Shown here: positions 1 to 9,919 of the stretch, piece by piece
Layout of the letters: each line of letters opens with the position of its first letter
Numbering within the stretch: position 1 is the first letter of the stretch
NCBI GenBank assembly: GCA_022486815.1
Contig: JAKVJW010000006.1
Coordinates: forward strand, 1-64,000
Source: Prevotella sp.
Lineage (GTDB): Bacteria > Bacteroidota > Bacteroidia > Bacteroidales > Bacteroidaceae
Direction of reading: 5' to 3'
DNA length: 64,000 nt
Notes under the pieces: generated by a model
The model's input: only the letters and a program-made list of their open reading frames with translations
The model's database searches: none
What the model was told of the DNA's origin: nothing
Made by a program: the position numbers and the translations under genes

Positions 1-78
1 AGATATCCTAATGTTTATCGTTATAAAACTTTGATAATCAGTTAATTAAATATAATGTCATCCTGCGACATTATGTGA

Positions 79-1782
79 CAAATAAATCTCATTCCATCAA
101 CTAAATTAAAGAAGAACCCCTTTTCATCGGATGGTAATATCCTGAATAATAGTACTTCCGGCAGCCGTGATAAGAATGTGGACTTATCCTTAACCCAGGC
201 TTACCGTCACCAAGGGCGGCTGAATTTTAGTACGGAGTTTTTCCTTAACTATGATCATCAGAAGGAAAATACACTGAGTACCGATTCGCTGTTCAGGAAC
301 CGTCTGATCAATCTTGATAATTATCTGTCAAAAAACAAGCATAAGGTGTTTGATACCCAGATTCATTTGCGTATGGTTTACCATTTACCATGGAGGCATT
401 ATCTTGGTCTAAATATAAAAGGCAGCTATACTGCCAACAAACCAAGTGACAGCTATACCAGCCAGACCATCTATTATGCAGGTAACGATCAATATAACCA
501 TCGGGAATATTCTAATGATAATTCCAGTCATAAGTATTCTTATTCGGCTGAATTAGCCTATAGCATAAACCTTCCTAAGGGCTGGTCGTTCGGTCCTTCG
601 TTTTCCTTTGGACAAAGTCAGAACAACTATAACAACAAGTATTCTTCCGGAAACTCCTCAGGATACAATGTTACCCCTGATAGTTACAGTTATCATTCTA
701 TCGTACAAAGTTACAGTACTGCATTGGATGTTGAGATGAACAGGACTCATGAAATGTTCTTATTGAAGATACCTGTAGAATGGAACAAAGAATGCATGTA
801 CTATCACCAGACAGTACTGGACACGCTGGCTCACCGCTCCAAGGTGTTATTTAATCCGTATTTCTGGTACGACCATTTTGGCAAGAATAAGCATTCTTTC
901 AGATATGATATGAATGTCGAGCAGCCGTCGTTTGCCCTTCTCATTCCCTATACCAACAGCGTCAATCCGTTGGCATTGGTCATTAATAATCCCAACCTGA
1001 AAAGTAGAATAACCCATGATTTTCAGGCGAGTGCCAATTTCCGTAATGACTCCATTGATTTGACCTGGTGGATCAAAGCGAGTGCGAGTTGTATCTGCCA
1101 CGAATGGGGGAATCGTATCAGTTATAATACGGCCACAGGTGGCTATACTTACAAGATGGATAATGTCTCGAAACCAAATTGGAAGAGCAGTCTGAGGTTA
1201 GGATTCGAGAAATACATTGGTAAGAAAAAACGTTTCAGTCTCGATATGGACGGAAGGGTTGACTATGATCACAATGTGGACTTTGATATTGCTTACGATC
1301 ATGCAGCAGCCGGTCTCAGTCTGGTGAAGACGCTTGGTACAGGATTGAATGCTAAATTGAGGTATCGTAACAGGTACTTTTCCGCAGGGATAACCGGAAA
1401 GGTATCCGGCAGGTTCTCAAGAAGTGACAGGACGGACTTTTCTGCCATCAATGTCTGTGATTTTCAATATGGAAGCAACCTGCAGTACACCATCCCAATC
1501 GTTAAACTTTCTTTGGCGACAGATGTCACGATGTATAGTCGGAGAGGCTATCATAGCAGTGTCATGAATACCAATGACCTGATATGGAATGCCCAGGTGA
1601 CCCATCCTTTCGCCAAGGGCAGGATCGTAGCGAAACTCCAGGCCTTCGACCTTCTCCACCAGTTGACGACGACCGGTTATTCAGTTAATGCGCAGGGAAG
1701 AACTGAAACATGGTATAATAGTGTTCCCCGCTATCTGATGTTCTCATTATCCTTTAATCTTATAAAAGGGAAGAATAAATAA
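79..1782 (+). pseudogene. C-terminal part of an outer-membrane beta-barrel (TonB-receptor-like) protein, probably 5'-truncated
   Basis: Barrel-like alternating aromatic/polar strands to a C-terminal SLSFNLIKGKNK end. No signal peptide or plug. The frame is open upstream of the listed GTG start (178) back to a TGA at 76-78 with protein-like sequence (DGNILNNSTSGSRDKNVDLSLTQAYRH). Confidence 0.65.
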
Positions 1783-1935
1783 ATGGGAGGATCTTCAAGA
1801 GGATTACTCTGTAGGATCGTTTATGTTACAAATACTTCTTTTTCCCAAGCATATAAATTCTTTTAGTACTTGTATATCAATGGCTTATGTCCATACTGGT
1901 CTTGCGGCAGATGTGAGAAAATATAGTACTTAAGG

Positions 1936-1967
1936 TTTGGCGTTTAGGATATTTCACAGTATCTTTG
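1936..1967 (+). promoter_or_regulatory. Putative Bacteroidetes sigma-ABfr promoter (TTTGG - 19 nt - TATCTTTG)
   Basis: TTTGG at 1936-1940 and TATCTTTG at 1960-1967, about 100 nt upstream of the 2067 CDS. Confidence 0.5.
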
Positions 1968-2066
1968 TTCTATTCGTAGAGAAATACCAATTGAAAACAG
2001 TTAATAACCGGCAATGAAATTTGATAAAGATTTAATTCTGATAACAAGTAATATAAAAATGTAGTT

Positions 2067-3302
2067 ATGATGAAAAGAATTTTTAGTTTATTAATCCTAC
2101 TATTCTTTATCGTAAACGGTTTTTCGCAAACGATCAGTGGTTCGTGGAAGGGTACATTGGCTTTTGGCCAACAGAAATTAGCTATAGTCTTGCATATCCA
2201 GACAGATCAGAATGGCAAGACCACTTGTCTGATGGATAGTCCGGACCAGAGTGCAAAAGGCATTCCAGTTGTTCTGGATACCCTCTCAAAAGATTCTATC
2301 AGTTTGAGTGTCCCCCAGATAGGAATGACTTATTCAGGGAGGATACATCAACAGCAGATAGACGGGACGTTCTCACAGAATGGCCTTACGGTTCCTCTTG
2401 TTTTCAAACCTGGGGTCATCGTCAGGAACCGTCCTCAAAATCCTACACCTCCTTATCCATATAAGACCCAAGATGTTTCATTTACCAACAGGAAGGCTCC
2501 TGCCGTACTGTCCGGTACACTGACTTATCCGATAGGTTATCGAAAGGGAAAGAAAGTCCCTGTCGTACTGATGGTAAGCGGAAGCGGGCTGGAAAACCGG
2601 AATGAGGAAATTTTCGACCATCAACCCTTCCTGGTCCTGGCTGACTATCTAGCCCGGAATGGCATAGCTTCTCTCCGTTATGATGACCGTAGTTATGGCA
2701 AATCTACCGGTGATGCGAGATCTGCTACCACAAAGGATTTTGCAGAAGATGCCCAGGCTGGAATAGAAATGCTGAGGAAGATGGGGAGATTCAACAAAGT
2801 AGGAGTACTTGGACACAGTGAGGGTGCTTCCATTGCTTTTATGTTAGGAGCCAGAAAACGGATAGATTTTGTCATTAGTCTTGCGGGTATAGGCGTAAAA
2901 GGGGATACTGCTCTGACAGCACAGGTCAACAGGATAACAGAACTGGAAGGTGTTCCTGCTCACGAAACCGTCGTTCAATATCGGGCAAATGCAGAGAAAC
3001 AGAATATCCCTTGGCTCAACTATTTCATCAATTATGATCCTTCTTCTGATATCAGAAATACCTATTGCCCGGTCATGGCAATTGACGGCAGTAAGGATAC
3101 TCAGGTGATCGCCTCTCTCAATTTGACGGCTATCCGAGGGTTACTGCCAACGAATAAGAAAAATCTCATAAAGGAATATCCTGGAATGAACCACATGTTC
3201 CAGCGCTGCAAAACAGGATTGAGTAATGAGTATGCGAATATCGACGAAACCATAGATCCTCTTGTATTGAAGGATATCGTGACTTGGGTCAGATCATTGT
3301 AG
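2067..3302 (+). CDS. Secreted alpha/beta hydrolase family protein
   Basis: Signal peptide MMKRIFSLLILLFFIVNGFSQ; nucleophile elbow GHSEG; VSGSGLENRNE and late GMNHMF motifs. Confidence 0.85.
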   Translation: MMKRIFSLLILLFFIVNGFSQTISGSWKGTLAFGQQKLAIVLHIQTDQNGKTTCLMDSPDQSAKGIPVVLDTLSKDSISLSVPQIGMTYSGRIHQQQIDGTFSQNGLTVPLVFKPGVIVRNRPQNPTPPYPYKTQDVSFTNRKAPAVLSGTLTYPIGYRKGKKVPVVLMVSGSGLENRNEEIFDHQPFLVLADYLARNGIASLRYDDRSYGKSTGDARSATTKDFAEDAQAGIEMLRKMGRFNKVGVLGHSEGASIAFMLGARKRIDFVISLAGIGVKGDTALTAQVNRITELEGVPAHETVVQYRANAEKQNIPWLNYFINYDPSSDIRNTYCPVMAIDGSKDTQVIASLNLTAIRGLLPTNKKNLIKEYPGMNHMFQRCKTGLSNEYANIDETIDPLVLKDIVTWVRSL

Positions 3303-3327
3303 TAAAGACTTTTCCCTGTGAGGAATA

Positions 3328-5028
3328 TCAGATGTCAATGCCCATAATATAATCATTCATAAAGAAGCCATGACCGATAGGGAAGTCGCCTTCACTGATT
3401 TTCTTCATGCCCATGTGCAGATAGAACCCTACTGCCTGATTTGACCGGTTGACGTTCAACTCTACCCGGCAGGGATCTTTATGGACGCTCTTGATATATT
3501 TCAGTGCTTCTGTGAAGAGTCGGCCACCTAAGTGAATGCCTTGATATTTGGGAAGGATATAGAGCTTCTGGAGATGATAAATGTTCTCTCCTTCGGGTTG
3601 GACAGATGCATAGCCAGCTGGCTCTCCCTTAATAGACAGGATAAGATAAGTATGTTGCTGCTCTGTCATCTGCCTGTATAGATTCGGAAGCGAATACATC
3701 CACTCCATCATATAAGCATTTTGTGTAGGGGAGAGGATGTCCTTATAAGTCTTGGGGAAAACTTGTTCTGCCATATTATGGATGAGTTGGCAGTCTTCGA
3801 CAGTAGCCTTTCTAATGGTATACTGCTCATCTTCCGGTTTCTCGATGCAGTTGTCCAAGGCTTGGATGATTGCTTTCCGGTCAAGATTCTGACCGATGAA
3901 AACCAGTTTCTCCATCCGGTCACCATATTTCTCATCCCAGTCACAGCGCAGGTTTTCATCCTCTTTCAACTGTTGTTGAAGTTCCTCTTGGGGCATTGTC
4001 GCATACCATTGACCCACATTCCTGAGCGTTATCTGTGATCCCGCCTGTTCAAAGACATAACAGTTGTCTGGTTCGTCATAAAACCAGCACATCCCTTTAC
4101 ACCGGATGACCTTCTTCATGGTCTCACTTGAAATAAATTCATCAAATTTCCCAAGATTGAAAGCGGGTCTGCGCTGGTAGACAAAGGTCGTGATATTATA
4201 TTCTTCCTTTTCTCCTTCCTCCTTGTTCAGAGTTTCCTGAAGAGGTTCAGAAGCAGTGTCGATGCTGTCTCCTTCGATAGCCTTGATCCAGGTGGCAGAA
4301 CTGGCAACCTTATCAAAATCAAATTGATGAGTATGGATCAGTTGGGAAAGGGGAATATCACAATAATCACATGGGATAATTTCTGCTTCCGGTTGAATGG
4401 AGTGAAGGATATCCTTGATGTGTTTCAAATGTTCGGGACTGATTTCCGAGGCTTTGTTGAGTAAGATAAGATTGCAGAATTCAATTTGTTGAATCACCAG
4501 ATTCTCTAGGTCATCTTCTGCAATATTCGTTTTCTGTAAATTGTTGCCATCATCAAATTCTTTCTGGAGTCTGATGGCATCAACGACAGATACAATACAA
4601 TCCAGAGTGGGTTTTGTCTTCTTGACCAATTCGGGTGCAATATCGGGAATGGAACAGATCGTCTGTGCGATTGGTGCCGGTTCACAGATGCCACTCGCCT
4701 CGATGACAATATAATCAAAGCGTTCTGTATTGGCAATATCGCAGAGTTGCTGGACGAGATCCATCCTTAATGTACAGCAGATACAACCGTTTTGCAGAGC
4801 GATGAGGCTTTTGTCGTCTTGTCCGACGATCCCACCATGCTGAATGAGATCAGCATCTATATTGACTTCGCCGATATCGTTGACGATGACAGCAAATTTG
4901 ATATCGTGCTTGTTTTTCAGAATGCGGTTGAGCAGAGTCGTTTTTCCACTACCCAAATATCCCGTTAGCAGTAAAACCGGAATATCCTTGACTCCCTGAC
5001 CAGATTGCGGCTTCTCTTTCCCTTCCAT
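3328..5028 (-). CDS. CobW/COG0523-family GTPase (G3E) fused to a C-terminal GNAT N-acetyltransferase
   Basis: Walker A GYLGSGKTTLLNRIL, metal motif GCICCTLR, LNKASE; after about residue 400 a GNAT-like domain (YTIRKATVEDCQLIHNMAE...LYILPKYQGIHLGGRLFTEAL...NRSNQAVGFYLHMGM). Confidence 0.88.
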   Translation of the reverse strand: MEGKEKPQSGQGVKDIPVLLLTGYLGSGKTTLLNRILKNKHDIKFAVIVNDIGEVNIDADLIQHGGIVGQDDKSLIALQNGCICCTLRMDLVQQLCDIANTERFDYIVIEASGICEPAPIAQTICSIPDIAPELVKKTKPTLDCIVSVVDAIRLQKEFDDGNNLQKTNIAEDDLENLVIQQIEFCNLILLNKASEISPEHLKHIKDILHSIQPEAEIIPCDYCDIPLSQLIHTHQFDFDKVASSATWIKAIEGDSIDTASEPLQETLNKEEGEKEEYNITTFVYQRRPAFNLGKFDEFISSETMKKVIRCKGMCWFYDEPDNCYVFEQAGSQITLRNVGQWYATMPQEELQQQLKEDENLRCDWDEKYGDRMEKLVFIGQNLDRKAIIQALDNCIEKPEDEQYTIRKATVEDCQLIHNMAEQVFPKTYKDILSPTQNAYMMEWMYSLPNLYRQMTEQQHTYLILSIKGEPAGYASVQPEGENIYHLQKLYILPKYQGIHLGGRLFTEALKYIKSVHKDPCRVELNVNRSNQAVGFYLHMGMKKISEGDFPIGHGFFMNDYIMGIDI

Positions 5029-5043
5029 TTCTCAGAGTTCTTA

Positions 5044-5214
5044 TTATCTGGTCTTCAGATCTCTTTTCATCTTTTCCCGTCTTTCTTTGAGATCCAGTTC
5101 ACTCTGACGTTTATGTCTTTTGATATCGAGATAAGACTTCAGGCCGAACCAGACCAACCCAATGAACAGGACGATAAATATGGCGATAGTAAAATACAGT
5201 GTTGTTTTTGACAT
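5044..5214 (-). CDS. Small single-pass membrane protein (56 aa)
   Basis: Reverse-strand reading gives MSKTTLYFTIAIFIVLFIGLVWFGLKSYLDIKRHKRQSELDLKERREKMKRDLKTR*; below the ORF-track cutoff; TM helix then charged tail. Confidence 0.7.
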   Translation of the reverse strand: MSKTTLYFTIAIFIVLFIGLVWFGLKSYLDIKRHKRQSELDLKERREKMKRDLKTR

Positions 5215-5349
5215 TTTTATATTCAGTTATTAACCTAAATTTTATATGGGGGTGAATAGATAGAATGCATCGTAGGATGCTACTTGTTGCAAAGATACAA
5301 AAAAATCAATAATCAAGTTGGTTTAAAGGTTAAAAACACTCAAAAAATA

Positions 5350-5381
5350 AAGGGCACACGACTATAAGCGTGTGTCCTTTT
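5350..5381 (-). terminator. Rho-independent terminator downstream of the korC-like gene
   Basis: Minus strand GGACACACG-cttatagt-CGTGTGCCC followed by TTTATTTTTT. Confidence 0.8.
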
Positions 5382-5434
5382 CTGAGGCAGTAGTGAGAGA
5401 TTACTTCTCACGATGTCTTTTTCTTGTAAGGTAA

Positions 5435-5977
5435 TTACAATTTAGTGATGATTTTCTTGCCTTCTTCTACTGCTTCCATATTAAGAGGAATCAGATTATG
5501 ATGCCGCTCCGGGAGTGTTTTGAGTAGAGCCTTTCGGAGTCCTTCAGGTGTAACCAGTGGGCATACCTTGAGAAGACCGCCGAGTACAACCATATTGAAA
5601 ACATGCGCATTCTTCATTTCTGCAGCTTTATCCATAGCATTGATGCGGTATACGCTGATATCTTTCCGTGAAGGTGGAGTCATGATGCCATATCCGTCAT
5701 AGATGAGGATGCCACCAGGTTTCACCTTCGACTGAAATTTATCCAGTGAGGGTTGGTTCAGGACGATAGCGATGTCATAACGACTGAGAATAGGGGAGGA
5801 AATACGCTGGTCACTGACAATGACAGTTACGTTAGCTGTTCCTCCTCGTTGCTCAGGACCATAGGCAGGCATCCAAGTTACCTCTTTCCCTTCCATTAAT
5901 CCTGAATAAGCCAGTATCTTTCCCATAGAAAGAACTCCCTGACCACCGAATCCGCTTATAATGATTTCCTTTTTCAT
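5435..5977 (-). CDS. korC: 2-oxoacid:ferredoxin oxidoreductase gamma subunit
   Basis: KEIIISGFGGQGVLSMGKILAYSG; operon position after alpha/beta subunits. Confidence 0.88.
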   Translation of the reverse strand: MKKEIIISGFGGQGVLSMGKILAYSGLMEGKEVTWMPAYGPEQRGGTANVTVIVSDQRISSPILSRYDIAIVLNQPSLDKFQSKVKPGGILIYDGYGIMTPPSRKDISVYRINAMDKAAEMKNAHVFNMVVLGGLLKVCPLVTPEGLRKALLKTLPERHHNLIPLNMEAVEEGKKIITKL

Positions 5978-6071
5978 TTCATTTATCTGTCAATTATTCT
6001 TTTTGATAACGAAGCATATCCGGTGACCTGATTTTAAGCAAGTCTCTATCCGGATATAAAAGAATAATACT

Positions 6072-6839
6072 TTATTTGTTTATCGTATCTTTTAGGTCAC
6101 CTTTTGGATAGAAAGGAAACATGTGCTCCTCCATCCATTTGTTAGCTTCGGCAGGTTTCAGTTTCCAGCCACTGCTACAGGTACTCACGATTTCTACCAG
6201 TGAAGAACCCTTCTTATTCATAGAAGCATCGAAGGCTTTGCGGATGGCTTTCTTGGCTTTGATGATAGCACCTGCAGTCTCTACACTCTGACGTGTGACA
6301 TAGCAAGTACCTTGCAGTTGGGCAGCCAGTTCGGTGATCTTCAATGGATAACCGTGCAATACCGGATCTCTTCCATAAGGACATGTAGAGGTCTTCTGTC
6401 CGATAAGGGTTGTCGGGGCCATCTGGCCGCCGGTCATTCCGTAGATAGCATTATTGATGAAGATAATCGTGATGTTCTCTCCACGGTTCAACGCATGTAA
6501 GGTCTCTGCCGTTCCGATACAAGCCAGGTCACCATCACCCTGATAAGTGAAAACCAGACGGTCAGGCCAAAGGCGTTTTACAGCAGTAGCCAGTGCTGGT
6601 GCTCTTCCGTGGGCAGCTTCCTGCCAGTCTATATCCAGGTAGCGATATGCAAATACGGCACATCCTACCGGGCAAATTCCCACCGTCTTTTCTTCCATGC
6701 CCATGTCTGCGATAACTTCAGCAACGAGTTTATGTACAACTCCATGAGAACACCCCGGGCAATAGTGCATCGTGGTGTCATTCATCAGTTTCGGTTTGGA
6801 ATAAACCAGATTCTCCGGTGATATGATTGATGTATCCAT
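6072..6839 (-). CDS. korB: 2-oxoacid:ferredoxin oxidoreductase beta subunit (TPP-binding)
   Basis: YCPGCSHGVVHKLVAE, YQGDGDLACIGTAETLHALNRGENITIIFINNAIYGMTGGQMAPTT. Confidence 0.92.
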   Translation of the reverse strand: MDTSIISPENLVYSKPKLMNDTTMHYCPGCSHGVVHKLVAEVIADMGMEEKTVGICPVGCAVFAYRYLDIDWQEAAHGRAPALATAVKRLWPDRLVFTYQGDGDLACIGTAETLHALNRGENITIIFINNAIYGMTGGQMAPTTLIGQKTSTCPYGRDPVLHGYPLKITELAAQLQGTCYVTRQSVETAGAIIKAKKAIRKAFDASMNKKGSSLVEIVSTCSSGWKLKPAEANKWMEEHMFPFYPKGDLKDTINK

Positions 6840-6840
6840 T

Positions 6841-7938
6841 TTATTTTTCTTTTTGAATCAATTGTGTTTTCAGAGCTTTTACGATCTCTTCCGGCTCCGG
6901 TACGATACCGCCTAATCTTCCGAAATGTTCTACTGGTAAAGCTCCATTGATAGCCAGGCGTACGTCTTGAACCATCTGCCCTGCATTAATCTCAGCTACG
7001 AGAATTCCCTTCTTGCCTACGGCTGCTTTTCGAAGTTGCTTTTCAGGGAAAGGCCATAAGGTTATCGGACGGAACAGTCCAACTTTAATACCCTGCTCTT
7101 TTGCCAGTTCTATTGCTTTCTCTGTAATTCTGGCTGCACTGCCGAAAGCTACGATAATATATTCGGCACCATCCATCTGTTGAGTATCGTAGCGGACCTC
7201 ACAGTCTTTTATGGTCTGGTATTTTCTTTGCATGGACAGGTTGCGTTGCTCCATGATTTCCGGTTTCAGTTCCAGAGAGGTAAGGATGTTCGGTTTCCGG
7301 TCAGGAGTCCTGCCTATCGTTGCCCAAGGACATTCTTTGCGGATCTGCTCTTCGGTCCTCCGAGGTTTGAGCGGCGGAAGGACGACTTTTTCCATCATCT
7401 GACCGATTACTCCATCACTGAGGATCATGGCCGGGTTACGATAGCGAAAAGCCAGTGTAAAAGCTAAATCTATAAAGTCTGCCATCTCCTGGACCGATGC
7501 AGGTGCGAGAACGATGGTATTGTAGTCACCATTACCTCCGCCTCTTGTAGCCTGAAAATAATCACTTTGAGAAGGTTGAATGGTTCCCAGTCCCGGGCCT
7601 CCGCGTTGAACGTTGACAAATACACCAGGTATCTCGGCTCCGGCCATATAGGCTATGCCTTCCTGCATCAAAGCTATACCGGGGCTTGAGGAGGTGGTCA
7701 TTACTCTTTTGCCTGAACCGGCTCCGCCATAGACCATGTTGATAGCTGCAACTTCGCTTTCGGCCTGAAGGACAACCATGCCTGTAGTTTCCCATGGCTT
7801 AAGTAGTGCCAGGGTTTCGATAATTTCACTTTGAGGTGTGATGGGATATCCAAAGAATCCATCTGCTCCGCAACGAATGGCGGCACGAGCTAAGGCCTCA
7901 TTCCCTTTCATCAGGGTTACTTCTTGCTTTTCTTCCAT
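6841..7938 (-). CDS. korA: 2-oxoacid:ferredoxin oxidoreductase alpha subunit (VorB/KorA type)
   Basis: KGNEALARAAIRCGADGFFGYPITPQSEI...MTTSSSPGIALMQEGIAYMAGAEIPGVFVNVQRGGPGLGTIQPSQSDY. Confidence 0.92.
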   Translation of the reverse strand: MEEKQEVTLMKGNEALARAAIRCGADGFFGYPITPQSEIIETLALLKPWETTGMVVLQAESEVAAINMVYGGAGSGKRVMTTSSSPGIALMQEGIAYMAGAEIPGVFVNVQRGGPGLGTIQPSQSDYFQATRGGGNGDYNTIVLAPASVQEMADFIDLAFTLAFRYRNPAMILSDGVIGQMMEKVVLPPLKPRRTEEQIRKECPWATIGRTPDRKPNILTSLELKPEIMEQRNLSMQRKYQTIKDCEVRYDTQQMDGAEYIIVAFGSAARITEKAIELAKEQGIKVGLFRPITLWPFPEKQLRKAAVGKKGILVAEINAGQMVQDVRLAINGALPVEHFGRLGGIVPEPEEIVKALKTQLIQKEK

Positions 7939-7941
7939 TAT

Positions 7942-8172
7942 TTAAATCTCCACTTTTTTACGGTATACGGTGATGCAAGCATCTGGACATACAATAGCGC
8001 AACTGCTGCAACCGATGCAATCTTTGTCAAGTTGGGGTTCTACATAAGGATACCCGTGTGCATTAACTTTCTTTTTTACTAAGGCTAACACTCCGTTAGG
8101 ACAGGCTTGTACGCATAATGCACAACCTTTGCAACGGGCGGTGTCAACCACTACAGCTCCTTTAATTTTCAT
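7942..8172 (-). CDS. korD: 4Fe-4S ferredoxin subunit of the Kor complex
   Basis: Two CxxCxxCxxxCP clusters (CKGCALCVQACP, CIGCSSCAIVCP). Start placed at MKIKGAVVVD (8172) rather than the longer track ORF. Confidence 0.88.
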   Translation of the reverse strand: MKIKGAVVVDTARCKGCALCVQACPNGVLALVKKKVNAHGYPYVEPQLDKDCIGCSSCAIVCPDACITVYRKKVEI

Positions 8173-8358
8173 CTTTTTATTTTTTATTATTAGATGTGTT
8201 CTTTTTATTCGATAGCCATGAAAGCCTGTTGAAACCTTTAAAAATAGATACAAACAGATTTCTTCTTATCTTCAGAATTTAGGAAAACAAGGTATATCAT
8301 TTTAGGTGTATCTTGAAGATTCTTCAAAGTATCCGGATCGTCAGTAGAATTCTTCATA

Positions 8359-8538
8359 TTAAGGATTATAGCAATCCTTGCAATAGAAATTCAATATATT
8401 ATCCAGCATTTCCTTAGCATCTTTAGCAGGACTCCCCGGGTCTAACTCAATAGCTTCGAGGTAACAGTCTATGGCATGTTGCCAGTCCTGTTGCTTTCGA
8501 TAAAGATTGCCTTTTCGATACCATTCTTCACTAGTCAT
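8359..8538 (-). CDS. Small TPR-containing protein at the head of the kor operon
   Basis: YRKGNLYRKQQDWQHAIDCYLEAIELDPGSPAKDAKEML. Start placed at MTSEEW because the TAACTTTG promoter overlaps the upstream ATG. Confidence 0.75.
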   Translation of the reverse strand: MTSEEWYRKGNLYRKQQDWQHAIDCYLEAIELDPGSPAKDAKEMLDNILNFYCKDCYNP

Positions 8539-8565
8539 AAATTCTGTTTTTGCTTTTGCTTGACG

Positions 8566-8573
8566 CAAAGTTA
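8566..8573 (-). promoter_or_regulatory. Putative -7 element TAACTTTG of the kor operon promoter
   Basis: Minus strand TTG-18 nt-TAACTTTG immediately upstream of the TPR gene. Confidence 0.5.
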
Positions 8574-8643
8574 ATTTGTCTGGACATAACTCAATCTATT
8601 TCGCCTTTATATTAACAAAGTTTTTGACAATTTCACACGAAAG

Positions 8644-8669
8644 TTGCACACAATAAAATATTTGTGCAA
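8644..8669. promoter_or_regulatory. Inverted repeat TTGCACA-N12-TGTGCAA (possible regulator site)
   Basis: Perfect 7-bp arms; related site at 8870-8896. Confidence 0.4.
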
Positions 8670-8869
8670 AAAACGGAGGAAAGGGTTTCTTAAAAATGTA
8701 TTTATACCATTTGTGGCATAATGGTAAGAAGAATGAATGTATTATTGCGTTATTTCGGAACTTTATCTTTCATTTTGATAATTTAAACCCTGTTTTTAAT
8801 ACAAATAATCAAAAACTGTTATAATTCTAAACAGAACCTTTTATAGTCTATTTTTCGAAATCAGGAATG

Positions 8870-8896
8870 TTGCACAAAAATAAAATGAGTGCGCAA
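8870..8896. promoter_or_regulatory. Inverted repeat TTGCACA-N13-TGCGCAA (possible regulator site)
   Basis: Same left arm and similar A/T spacer (AATAAAAT) as 8644-8669; one mismatch in the arms. Confidence 0.35.
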
Positions 8897-8965
8897 TGAT
8901 TGAAATATTTTTTACAATTTAATATATCTGTCATAGGTTTTCTTTATAAGATGAAATGTGAAAAG

Positions 8966-9835
8966 TCAATAGATGCCATGAAGATTGAATGTTCTGTTAT
9001 TCCACCAATTGGGTATGGAGCAGTGAGTGATCTGATTATGCTTCTTTAATTTTGCAGCATGTACTATAGTTTGCAAGATGGACCAATTCGCATGGTTGTC
9101 AATGCATGCTGATTTCTGATTTTGGAAAAGGCTTTGTACGATTTTGTATTCACCACAGATATCAATGCCGATGACATGGTTGTGCGTCATGATGGATAAC
9201 AGAGACTGTTGTAATTCCTGCAATGTCAGAGTTCCCTGATCCCAGTTGGTTTCGGCGTATGCAGTGTTCAGCACGTCTTTATCGATCGAAATATAAATCG
9301 GCTCTTTCATTGTAAGTTGTTCTTGCGCTGAAAGCATCTGACGTATTTTCTCTCTGCTGAAAAGGTATACTTTCCTTCGGTATATATTTGGGATTTTTTC
9401 TTCTGTACCTTGTGGTGTACCTATAATAATGACCTGTCTTAGTCTTGGATCTTCATCAATGGCATCTTTTACCCAATCGCCGCAAGATAGTAATCCTGGA
9501 ATTCGGGAAGGCTGCATGTCGGTATGGTGATCAAAGAGAACCAATGAAAACGATTGATTCAATTTCTCCATCCAGAATTTCGTAATATAATGATAATCTC
9601 CATTATCGATAAAATGTATTCCTTCGGCGGAGTAGGGGGCAATGATATTCTTGATTTCTTTGCTTGCCTCTTGACTGCAATAGCAATCTGTTCCATTAAG
9701 GTGAGCGCAATTCAGATGAATGAAGTCCGGATTGTTGGCAAAAGGTTCATATTCATAGGCCCCAGAGAAATTCATGATAATAATAGGTTCCCTTTCAACT
9801 TTCATTCTTCTTCTATTTATTTTACTTATAGGCAA
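8966..9835 (-). CDS. Arginase/agmatinase-like (ureohydrolase) family protein
   Basis: VLFDHHTDMQPS and YISIDKDVLN metal-binding-type motifs in a 289-aa protein. Confidence 0.75.
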   Translation of the reverse strand: MPISKINRRRMKVEREPIIIMNFSGAYEYEPFANNPDFIHLNCAHLNGTDCYCSQEASKEIKNIIAPYSAEGIHFIDNGDYHYITKFWMEKLNQSFSLVLFDHHTDMQPSRIPGLLSCGDWVKDAIDEDPRLRQVIIIGTPQGTEEKIPNIYRRKVYLFSREKIRQMLSAQEQLTMKEPIYISIDKDVLNTAYAETNWDQGTLTLQELQQSLLSIMTHNHVIGIDICGEYKIVQSLFQNQKSACIDNHANWSILQTIVHAAKLKKHNQITHCSIPNWWNNRTFNLHGIY

Positions 9836-9919
9836 TTCTTGTTTTATTTGTCCGACTTTTCACTATTATGACTTTTGCCTTCAAATGAAGAAAGTAGAAT
9901 AGTGAGAGGAAATAACGGC

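Noticed and set aside
5005-5211. 68-aa plus-strand ORF
   Set aside because: Antisense to the 56-aa minus-strand membrane protein and the start of the COG0523 gene, which read better.
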